Assembly (NCBI GenBank): GCA_032209605.1
Contig: JASFXZ010000005.1
Span: 30,926,905 to 30,990,904, forward strand
Source: Mactromeris polynyma
Lineage: Eukaryota; Mollusca; Bivalvia; Venerida; Mactridae
Direction of reading: 5' to 3'
Length of the DNA: 64,000 nucleotides
Shown here: positions 15,301 to 27,300 of the stretch, piece after piece
Numbering within the stretch: position 1 is the stretch's first letter
How the letters are laid out: the number at the start of each line of letters is the position of its first letter
The notes under the pieces: generated by a model
Told to the model about the DNA's origin: nothing
Database searches by the model: none
What the model saw: the letters and a program-made list of their open reading frames with translations, nothing else
Translations under genes and position numbers: made by a program

Positions 15301-18300
15301 ACACATTTTTCCTTCCAAAAAAGAAAGAAACAATACATATGAGAAAGAAACATTAGCGACTACAACCCGTAATCTCTAGATCTATGAACGGACACTGATG
15401 CAACTGAGCTACAGAGACGCTTATCCACAGATGTATACCCTTATTAATTCTATAACAATATATCAAACATGCGCTTGTATGACACAGACTCTAATAACAA
15501 CCCTTTTCATGGGAAATGTAACAATCTGCTGATTAGCATAGATAAATATTATTTTGCCATCAGATGTTGACCCTACTATAGTAGAACAGCAGTGCATTAT
15601 GCTAGAGGAAATTTGCGGAAAATAAATAGTTATGTTAATGAGTGCGCCTATATTGCAAGTACATCTTACCTGACGTACTGGTTTTCGGTTGATTGATAAC
15701 TGTTAACGAAAAATATCACATTATTTCATTTGCAACTGCACTTTGACTAGATGTTTGTGGGTTCCGCAAGAAGTTACGCCGGTTGTTTTGCAAAACAATT
15801 TATTTCATATATAGCATTTTAAATGACTTTGCACGTCTCCATGCCACTATACATGTACCACTCTTACGATGAAGGGATACATGTGATCGATTTAATTGCA
15901 ATGTTATAAAACCTAAAAATATATAATGAATACTTGTTCTTATTATAGAAACATATTCACACGTGAGGGATTGTTAGTTTGTTTGCGATAACGCAACCCG
16001 GAAATTTAACTGTAAATGGCTAAAAAGACCGTAAAAATTTCATCGATGTCCTGAAAAGATAAATTGGGTCGCAGTATTATTCATGAGTCGGTCGGGTAAC
16101 TGCAAACAAACACTTTTAAGGATTCCCCAAATATTACTCATACTGCACCTCGATTTTTGTTGACATGGTTGTATACTATAACTATACAAACTGTCATATT
16201 TTTACTATGGCTACTCACACTGTATGGGGCTTTCTGTTATTATCAGTTTATTCATCGTTGGATTAAATTGACGAACGTAAGAGCGCAGTTGATCCACGGC
16301 GTCAGTATTGAGCTGACATTGCAATATGTACCCATGATCGCTAAACCCCATATCAATGAAGATAATATTGTTGTATCCATTCAACTTTTGTTCTGATCGA
16401 AGCTTTGGTAAATTCTGCTCAGATCCAATGTGAAGGATAATCACAACATATCGTGAGGACCCTGAAAACAAGATTGTATGCTTTGTCATAATAGGAATTG
16501 GGATTTAAATCCCCGTTGGTCTTGGTCGATCTATTTTTGTTTCAATCATTTTAAAATTTGTTAAAAATACATTCGATATAGTTCTTCTAACATTTTAATA
16601 ATTCGCAGAAGTTGATCAGCAACACAAGAAATACTTTCTTGTCACGTATCGTTGGTCAGGTTAACGTAGATAGACAACACGGTGTCACCAATTTTCCGGT
16701 AAAATAATTTACACTTGGATAGCTACAGTAATAAGGTATCCCTATCGACCAAAGCTATTTAATATATTATCAGGATATAAAACCTATGTAATAATTAAAT
16801 TACTCCAAATTAAACACAACGTATACATGCTTGAACTTACGTCGTAGTGAATCAATGGCCAGGTCAACATCTGGTCGTAGTCGACTCTCAATTGGACACA
16901 AAACAATCAGTGGCAACATGTCATCCAGCTTATCATTAGTCTCAGTATTTAAGATGTAAAAGTCCCCTAGCATTTGCGTCAGAGCTATAGCAAACCCTCG
17001 AGAGTAATTTTTTTTTGTTGGATCAAATATTTGGAGTTTCGGCCTCGCTGTAAAGTAAACATATGGTATGCACACATGATTAGATGTGGGAACGATTTTG
17101 CACAACTAGTTTACTCATTTAAAAGAGAGTGAATAAATTGCTGCAGGGAACGTCATATACTTAAGACAGTGCCTCTCAATACTGACCTTCGGAAAACAAC
17201 ACTCCATAAAACATAAGGCATTTGAGGAGGCTCTGGTACATACGTAAGGGAATAGGGGAACAAGCGCAAGGACTGGCCTGGTCGACCACAAGTGATAACT
17301 AGGAGTATCAAAGAGGACAAACAATGTGGACGTTAATGGGTAGAATACATCACAGGAAAGTTAAGAAACCTGGCAACAATAGGCCGAAAGTGGGGGAGAT
17401 TTACAGCCTTGGAATTGTCAGTAAACTACTGGGGTTCTAAATCCATTTAAAAGCAAGCTAACCTGACACTATATGGTCATTGATTTCCAACACATATACA
17501 CACTTGACTAAGTAGGCAGTAAGTAATCATCGTAAGCAATTGACCTTTACGTACATAACAACATACAAACTGTGCATAATCCAGCACGAAGTAACACGCA
17601 GCTTTATACTGACCGACCTTGCTTCCGGTAACTAAATTATTAACATCAGAATGCGAAATAACCATAAAATATCAATAAAACAAATTCTTAAATACTAGTG
17701 ATAGGGAAATGGAATTTAAAATAAATACTATAGAACACAAGTAAAATTACATAAATTTTAAGTAAACTAAAACAAAATTACGACTGTACCAAATGAGTTT
17801 TATGATGTGTTATGAATCCTGATTATAGAGAGAAAAGTTTTCTTGTTAATGCCACATGAAGTCATATGTATTATTAAATGAGGTTAAAATGAAGCTTGGT
17901 GAAATCAAAACTGATAGATATGCCCCACTGATAAGTACGTAATGCGTAGAGAAATAATTTTATTAATTGATGTCGTAATTAAGCAAGCAGCGGGGAGAAT
18001 TTCAACTGATGTATATGACCCAATGATAAGTACGTTATGCATAGCGAAGAGGATGGCCGATTAATAAAACTAAAAATGATCAACCCAACTTATACTTCGA
18101 TATACATGGACAAACAATGGACAAAACAAAACAAAATGAAACAAGGTAAACACTACCGCAAACCCTAAAGCATCATGTACACATCACAATCCCAAAAGAA
18201 TAATAGTTTTAAGATATTCAATGGAACATGTTCTGTTCGTTCCAGAGCAAACAGTAATGCCTACAAAGTACCGAACATAATCTTTAAAGACATGATCATA

Positions 18301-21300
18301 TGTCATATCCTGCCATTTCAAGTATGGTTTACAGATATAACTTCATTTAGTCTTAAAACATTAGCGTCTGGCGTGCAGTCAAAACAGGTGCGAAACTCTA
18401 TCAAGTATTGATTTACTTAAACTCTTATTTGCAGTGGTTCTTATTATGTCAGGATTAGAACCATTCCTTATGAACTTATTTATTAGTTTAAAAAATAACT
18501 GATAAAAGTTACAACTGTCATGAATTATCTCCATAAAAATGAGGTTTAGTAAGACCTGTGTCAAACATAGATTTGGCACAAGTTCCATATTTAAAATAAT
18601 AGCAGGATATTATTGGCAAATTAACGTCTCACATAATTCATGATAACGATAGCCTTGTTTTAGAAGTTTACGTGTAAGTAGAAGCTTACGCTTATTAAAG
18701 TCATATAGATTACTGTTCGCCCTCTGAAACCGTTTAAGTTGAGACTTATATATGCCGTAGAAGGGACATTTGGGAATATTGCCGTCGAGTAACAGAACGT
18801 TAAAAATATCAAGTCATAATCATCTCGTTTATCGTAAATCATTGTAGTAATAATACCATTATATATGTCCTAGTCAAGAAACAAGGTATGTGTATCCAAA
18901 GTCTTTGCTTTCGAAAGTAGTAGCTCTGTTGGAAATATTCTATTTATCATAGCTGTAAAATACTCATTATCAATATTTAAGATATTGTCTAAATAACTAA
19001 TTCAACGCAGAAACATAAAAGGACCACATTTTTCAGTATTTATACAGTTAAAGTAAGTACAATTAAATATACCTGGCAACTGAAGTATAAATGCACTATG
19101 TACAACATCTACAGTTGGCACAACGACTTCGAGATGCTTTTGTCTATGAATTGCGTTATTTCAAAAACATTAGGTTACATTTCATCTTATTTATGTCCAC
19201 GTCCTAGACTACCAGTTGATTGACATATTTGAATATTGTAGTCGAATGGTTAAACGTAGACTATAATTGTTACTGGAAGTCAAGTGATATACATGTATTA
19301 CTTTATAGTTAAGTTTGTGAACACACTTACATTGCTTAAGATAATCTTACCTGATTTACTGGTTTCCGACTGAGTGTTACATCTTTGTTCTAAAATAAAA
19401 ATATTTCACATTTTCTTATTAACTTTCGCGAGATGAAACATGCTATCTTACCATAACCTCATTCACACTTGTTTTTAAATTGGTAAATAGTACTCTTATA
19501 AAGCCCATTCAATGTAAAATAGTTGTGTAAAGGAGTATCTTCACTTAACCCCCAAATCGGCCCTGTGTCAGAATGATATGAAATTTTCACAAAACGATTG
19601 ATTATTAATTCCCAATGCGAAATTGTATTTTGTAATTTGTTAACAACACGTATTTAGATCTAATCCTTATTCATTAATAAAATGATCGTAAATATCTATG
19701 TATAATCAATCGAACGTCATAAATGTGGTCGAACGCAGACAAACGTCATCATTTCGTTTCAATATCTATAATGTTATTTATATGGAGATTCTTATGTGAT
19801 AGTCAGCAAAACTGTTGTTCTTTATAAAGGGATAAGATTCGAAGACTGTCGGGTTTTATGCCAGTATTAGTGAAAATATAAAATAATATTGTGTATCCAG
19901 CGTCAATAGCGCAGCGGTATACGAAAGGGAACGTCACGCTGGCGATCATTGTTCGATTCCTCGTTTTATCTTCTTTTTTTCTATTTTTCATTGAAAAATG
20001 ACAAGAGCTGACCATGTTATTAAAATTCTACTGTATTTTTTTATTTCAACAGTCCTTTAATAATTCTTAAAATATTAAAAGAAGACAAGCAACACACTAT
20101 CTTCAAATAGATAAATATACTCATGAGACTAATTATATGCATTGTTCATATGGAAACAATGTATTAAGATGACAATAACACTTATAAAATGAAATCCTTC
20201 TTTACGTTATGCCTCTGCCATTTAGCACTGGTTTATGTATTGTCTACAAAATTAAAACATTCAAACATAAGATGCTTTTAGATCTTCGCAAATGTTAGAA
20301 AATGCGATCCATTTACCGTATCTGTGTTTTCATTTTATATCGAGTATCCATATAAAATACGTTTACATAACTTAATGTTTTTCGAATAATGTCAAAAATC
20401 AGATGCTAAGAGTTGCAAAAGAGAAATTAAGTATATACATACGGCAAATTTGGAACGTTCCAATAGTATCACGTTTATTTACTCTTTATGCTTGATTTAT
20501 ACTCTACAACGCCTGATGTACGAGACATACATAACCTAGAATTATCATTATTACGGTTTCTTCGCATCTTTTTGCTATTTATGTCACGACTGGCAGTCAA
20601 AGTTGTTAGAAACCTGTTATTAAGAGGTAAATTTATACGTAAAACTATGGTGGCATATTACTGCCACCAGTTAGCATGATAGCGTTCGCGAATTAATTCG
20701 TGTTAACCACTTAATTATTACGATAATTATCTAGTTATCTAGTTAATATTCGTGATAATTTTTCGGTAAGATAAATATCATACAACTAGAAACATGCTTG
20801 AAATTGCCCAGAACTGCCACCTCTTACCTTTTTATGATGTATTACACTAGATGTAAGTGGTAACACGAATCTTATCTAGTTGTCCACTTATTATGTTACT
20901 TAGTAACTCAAATTCGCGAATTTCACTTAAGATTCGTGTTACCAATTATATATTAATACATTTTTGGCTTCTATATGTAAGTGGTAACACGAATCTTAAG
21001 TGAAATTCGCGCATTTGAGTTATTAAGTAACATAAAAAGTGGACAACTAGATAAGATTCGTGTTACCACTTACATATAGAAGCCAAAAATGAATAAGTGG
21101 TAACACGAATCTTAAGTGAAATTCGCGAATTTGAGTTATTAAGTAACGTAATAAGTGGTCAACTAGATAAGATTCGTGTTACCACTTACATCTAGAAGCC
21201 AAAATGAATAAGTGGTAACACGAATCTTAAGTGAAATTCGCGAATTTGAGTTATTAAGTAACATAATAAGTGGACAACTAGATAAGATTCGTGTTACCAC

Positions 21301-24300
21301 TTACATCTAGAAGCCAAAAATGAATAAGTGGTAACACGAATCTTAAGTGAAATTCGCGAATTTGAGTTATTAAGTAACATAATAAGTGGTCAACTAGATA
21401 AGATTCGTGTTACCACTTACATCTAGAAGCCAAAAATGAATAAGTGGTAACACGAATCTTAAGTGAAATTCGCGAATTTGAGTTAATAAGTAACATATTA
21501 AGTGGTCAACTAGATAATATTCGTGTTACCACTTACATCTAGAAGCCAAAAATGAATAAGTGGTAACACGAATCTTAAGTGAAATTCGCGAATTTGAGTT
21601 ATTAAGTAACATATTAAGTGATCAACTAGATAATATTCGTGTTACCACTTACATATAGAAGCCAAAAATGAATAAATGAATAAGTGGTAACACGAATCTT
21701 AAGTGAAATTCGCGAATTTGAGTTACTAAGTAACATAATAAGTGGACAACTAGATAAGATTCGTGTTACCACTTAAATCTAGTGTAATACATCATAAAAA
21801 GGTAAGAGGTGGCAGTCCTGGGCACTTTCAAGCCTGTTTCTAGTTGTATGATATTTATCTTACCGAAAATTTATCACGAATATTAACTAGATAGCTAGAT
21901 AATTATCGTAATAACTAAGTGGTTAACACGAATTAATTCGCGAACGCTATCATGCTTACTGGTGGCAGTAATATGCCACCATATAAAACAATTAGTTTTA
22001 TGTTTAAATCTATCTAAATGGTGTGACAAGCCTATGAAAGAGATATTAAATTGTTCCAGGGAACTCCACATGCGCAAGAATTGCATTTGAAGTGGTATTT
22101 CTTTATTTCCATGTGTCTCAATAATTATTGCAAATATTGTGTATTGTCTTACCCAGAAACATTATGACACTGTTCTATTCTTGTTAACGTATGATCATTG
22201 AAGTAAAAAGTAGCATAAAAATTATCCATTAGTATATTATTATATGACTACACTTTCGTTTTAATTGAGCGTCCCGTAGATTAGAAATCATTTGTTCCGT
22301 AAGTTAGAAATATTTCCCCCCTGGTTTTTGCTAGTTTTGCTTAAACGTATCGCTAAATATTGAAAGTACAACACATAGAGCGAAATTTAAACCGACAACG
22401 GGGCGGATTTCAAAATAAGCTTGGTTGCATTATGACAAGTTTTAGTCTAAGGGAATGTTTACATTTTGCCAAGAAAAAATCGTCCATTGTATATGTGTGC
22501 TTTCTCGATACACGTCAAGTATTCGACCGCTAGTAGCACGATGGGCGGTTTTACAAGCTTATCAAGATGAATAAAGAGAATAATGACAACATAACAACTA
22601 TTGATAATAACACATTAGTATCACTGCGCGAGTTATACAGACATGTTATGAGCTACGTGAGATACCAAGGTCTGCTTTCCGGGCAATTTCCGGTTCTTCA
22701 AGGAACGAGACAAGGAGGGAAGAGCTCATCATCTTGTGTACATTAACGACTTGATACAGCAGCTAGAACTAAGTGGTAACGACCTCTGCATGTACAACAT
22801 TAATCTCCCATCTTACTGTCGCAGATGAAATGGTTCTAGTTTCGTTCTCGATATCTGGTATGGACAATTTGTTAAATATCTGTTGTCATTATTTAACATG
22901 TTGGGGGATAACTTTACAACCCCAAATATTGCGATGTGGTAGCAATCAAAGCAAACAGAGGCTCGACAGTCATCGACATACTTTTTACCTAGGACAGCAT
23001 CAACTGGATATTGTTGATAAAACACGCACTTAGGTATAACTTGCAATACAACTTTTACTTCAAATGACAGTATACATGAGGCTTTTATTAAACGTAGAGG
23101 GACATTTATGAATATTTTCAGAAAAGCCTCATTCAATAAGTGTTCTTACATTGTGCAATATATACCAGTCAGTGGCTCTACCTAAAACATTGTATGGTTG
23201 TGAGACATGGAATACATATAGCGCAAGTGATGTGAAAGGGCTCGAAACGGTTGAAAGATTTCGTATTAAATACACGCAACGCTTCTCTAGATATCTTTCT
23301 ATAGACTAGTCCTTATTTACTGCAAACATGACCTCTATGAAAACAGTGATATATTACAGAAAACTGCAATTATTTAGTCAGCTGTGTCGTTTACCATATA
23401 AATACGTGTCGAAAGAAATCTTCATCCGGTATTTGAACTTTGACAGACTAACGCGCGGGTTTATACCAGACAGTGTACGTTTTTACAGAAATACGGATTA
23501 ACTTATTGTGTTTATTGAATTCGGGTACAAGTGGAAAATAAAGTTAAACAATCATGTTATGTTACCCGGAAAAGTTAATATAGTGGCACGTTTATGTAGG
23601 GATAATGGCACCCTGATGATTTATATTATAGGTGTAAATATGTGCTCACCTATGTTGACCATTATAAGAACGACACAAGTATGCGTGTAACATGTATTGC
23701 ACTGCTCACAGTTGAAGTTAATTTAGTATCTATACAGTTTGTTCAAGAATGCAAAAGTTGTTATTATTTGTGTGAGGATATAATGATCCACTTAGTGAAT
23801 GTCATATAAAAGAGAGTGAGAGAAATTCTTTGTGGACGTTTTTGTACTGTGTGTGTGGTCATGACACGTATGTATCATATACAAGAAAATCATTGATGCA
23901 AAGCATCAAAGGTCGCCGCTAAAGAATTGAACAAGAGCAAAGGAAATGTAGAATGATATTTTCTGTATATAGCAAGGTCTTCGTTTACAAAAATAATAAT
24001 ATTTAAAATTACATTCTTTGAATCTTTCACATAAATTCTCATTAAGTTTCTCGGACTATCATGACACTCAAAATTTATCACAGGAACACATTTTCTTTTC
24101 TGATCCATACGTACGTAAACAATAAGCTTAGAATAAGCACTACTTTTATCTAAATATTTATTTCATACAGTTAACGCATCACTTCTATTTGTTATAATTT
24201 GTCATGTAAAAGATTCAAATAATGCAATTTTTAATATTATTATTTTGCTTTATACAGAGAAGTTGGAACTGGGTCTATAAACAGATTAACTACTGTAATT

Positions 24301-27300
24301 GAATTTTACTTGATTGGTCCACTAAAGTATCATGGTCACTAAACATGCAACCTAGTCAATAATCAAATAACAACCTCTAATTATAAGTACATGGTGACTA
24401 GAGTTCAACTGTTTATGTGTCATAGGCATACATAAATATTATGAGCTTTCCTATTTTCTGTCGCAGTAAACACTGTATGCAAAATAAATATGGTTTAAAT
24501 AAGTTATAACTTCTTGGTTGTTAAATATGTACCAATTATTAGTTGATAAATACGTAATTATATTGATAAGAATAATAACAAATAAATAGTAAACTAAACA
24601 TATAAAAACAAATTACACAAATACCATAATACCCAACTTTAGGCCTATATATATATTCCTATAGAGTCTTGTGGCCTTTTTCTTTATATTAACATCTAAC
24701 CTAGAAAACCACGTGATGGCCTAAATTGAATGCTTCAACGCATTCAATATTTAATTGTACCGTCCTACGGACACACAATTGCTACTCATGTTTATGAATA
24801 AATAATTAATGTCTTCGACATAATTGTTTCAGGTTAGTTGTTTTAGTTTCATTTATTACCCTGCATATATATATGTGTGTATTTCATATATTTTCATAAT
24901 GAACTGTATTCAATGTATTAATCAATGTTATTGTGTTCGCCACGTGTAGCACTTATTATCACGTGTTGTTTAATGAATGCTGTTCAGATTTATGTTAATT
25001 AAGTTTATATTTATGTAAATGGCATTCAATATTTAATTGTACCGTCCTACGGACACACAATTGCTACTCATGTTTATGAATAAATAATTAATGTCTTCGA
25101 CATAATTGTTTCAGAGTCTATTTATCCAGAAGGCCCTGACCCACGACTATATATGATTTCAAGTTGTCAGCGTTGCTGAAATTGTATTTGCTACTGAGCT
25201 ACCCGTGACAACTGGCACCCAACGTATATTTTGGAGTTGACGCTCTAAGAGTGCACTTATAGTGAATGTGTGTGATAGTGTGTGTTTTTTTTATCACGTG
25301 TACACGGACATTATTTTGGCCACAAGAATAAGTTTCCATCGTATGAGCTCTACACATCGTCATGGGATCGTTTTCAACACAAGACGTCGTTGGATTACAA
25401 TAACAAACTTGGATTGTGAAAACTCTGTGTTTTGATTGTGCTTTATCAGTGTTTATAGTGTTTAAATAAGTTCATTTTGTTATAATATTTATGTATATGG
25501 ATTAGGAAAGAGGTAAGCCATTTATTAGATATATATAGATATTAACTTGTATTGTTTTTGTGCATTATTGAAATTTTTGGTGACATAAATAAAGTAGGGT
25601 TTAAATTCTTGATGCTGTGTTAAACTTTTTAGTCTAAAAGGGGAATAAGCTATTTCAATTAGAACTAGGTTTAAATTTAAACAGTGGATGTGGTGTTATT
25701 ATTTTTTTATTTTTGTCACTTATTTTGCCTTTAAATACCATTTTTCAAAACAAACACTGTAAACTAATACATTTTGCATTCAGTCTGGCAGTTGAATTTT
25801 TCAGGTTGTTCATTTTTCATGTGTTTACATTAATTCAATCTAACGGGTATATAGTTTTTGTTTAGGAAGGGTTATTTCTCAAAATTAAATGTGTTGAGTA
25901 TTATTCTGGAAATATTTAGAAAAAAAAAAAAACCTCTGCTTTGTGAACATATTATTATGTGTTGTATACAAGTTCAGTTTTCATGTGTTTACATAAATTC
26001 AATCTAATGGGTATTTAGTTTTGTTTAGGAAGGGTTATTGTTCAAAACGAAATCATCTGAACTTGTGTATTAATTTGGAATAGTCTAGAAAAAAACAAAA
26101 CCTTTCTGTTTTTTGAACACGTTGTTTTTTATGTATAAAAAAAGATTACTGTAACCACACGTGGCGAGGTCTAACAGTCTTTAACAATTGTCACTCCTTG
26201 TTCCCATAAGTCCATATATGTACCAAATAAGAACCCAATAATTCTAAAGAGCAGCAATAGCTCAGTGGTTAACGAGGTTGATTAGTAATAGTATAAACGC
26301 TGGTTCGCTCCTTGAGAGTAGTTGTATTTTTATTTGTTTATAGTGCACTAATAATAATATGTATTAATCAAATGTATTGAAATTGTAACAAATTGAGGTT
26401 AATAATTGTAGAAAAAAGACGACAGAAATAATTTATAAATACGGTAATTAGGAATACTGCATTAAAAAAAAAAAAAAAAAAAAAAAAAAACTATCTAAAA
26501 TAATATAACATTATAAGACAGTTAGGCACAGAATAATTATTCGTTGTAATTGTATTATGGTAAAAGGTTGTAAACTTGAGAAAAAGCAAACAAATAAGAC
26601 AAGTATAAATATAATAATATTGGTTTGTGAATTCTGATTGCGTAGAGTATATTTTTTTCGATTCCGGTACGCGGAAAGGAAGCGCAATAACGATTAAATT
26701 GAAATATAAAATCGGAAAAAAACGCGTTCGCGTTTGGTTATTGGGTTTTGTTGAAGGAGTCGGAGCACAGCAGCATTAAACAGGAGGTACAGATAATTTC
26801 AGGTAATTATTTATTTGGCAACATTATTGACCCATGACCTTGTAAATTATTGACTAAACGCATTGCAAACATATATAAGTTACAAATACTGTTATAGCCG
26901 AGAGGTTAGAGCGTTCACTTTGAGAGTGGAAGGACCGAGGATCGAAACCAACTATAGGCACACTTTTTTCCAATCAAATATTTATTGCTTTATAAGTATA
27001 AATTGTCTTCATGCCAAAGCATTAATTACCATCACCCTTAATTGGTGTAATTAATGACACTGGATTACTAGCACGTTGCCAAGGGGAGTTAATTTGAGTG
27101 GAGAAACTCCAGTACGGTCCGTATAGAGTTGTTTGTTCATCCATAGATAAGTTTAAAAGCCAGTACGGTCCGTACTATACTGATTCACCCGTACTTGACC
27201 GGATGGGTGGTTATAAAATCCAGTTAGGTGTCCGTTTTGACGGTCAGTCACTTTTAAAAGTTTCCTTACTGTAACTTGTCCTGTGTTACCAGATGTTATA

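Larger units (their letters stand above)
6959..15669 (-). other. Intron 4 of the six-exon gene
   Basis: An 8.7-kb intron carrying the SINE pieces, LINE end, mariner fragment and Tc1 element listed separately. Nothing is recognised in 6959-8340, 8620-9340 or 13520-15350. Confidence 0.5.

Noticed and set aside
16500..16513. 14-bp perfect palindrome GGGATTTAAATCCC
   Set aside because: Isolated in an intron with no repeated partner; compatible with chance in a 64-kb window.
19903..19975. Functional tRNA gene
   Set aside because: A and B boxes are present, but the acceptor arms do not pair and no clean cloverleaf can be drawn; kept as a relic.
20962..21780. Regular repeats resembling a CRISPR array
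   Set aside because: Units are 116 bp and contiguous with no unique spacers, sit between inverted arms with a target duplication, and the genome is eukaryotic.
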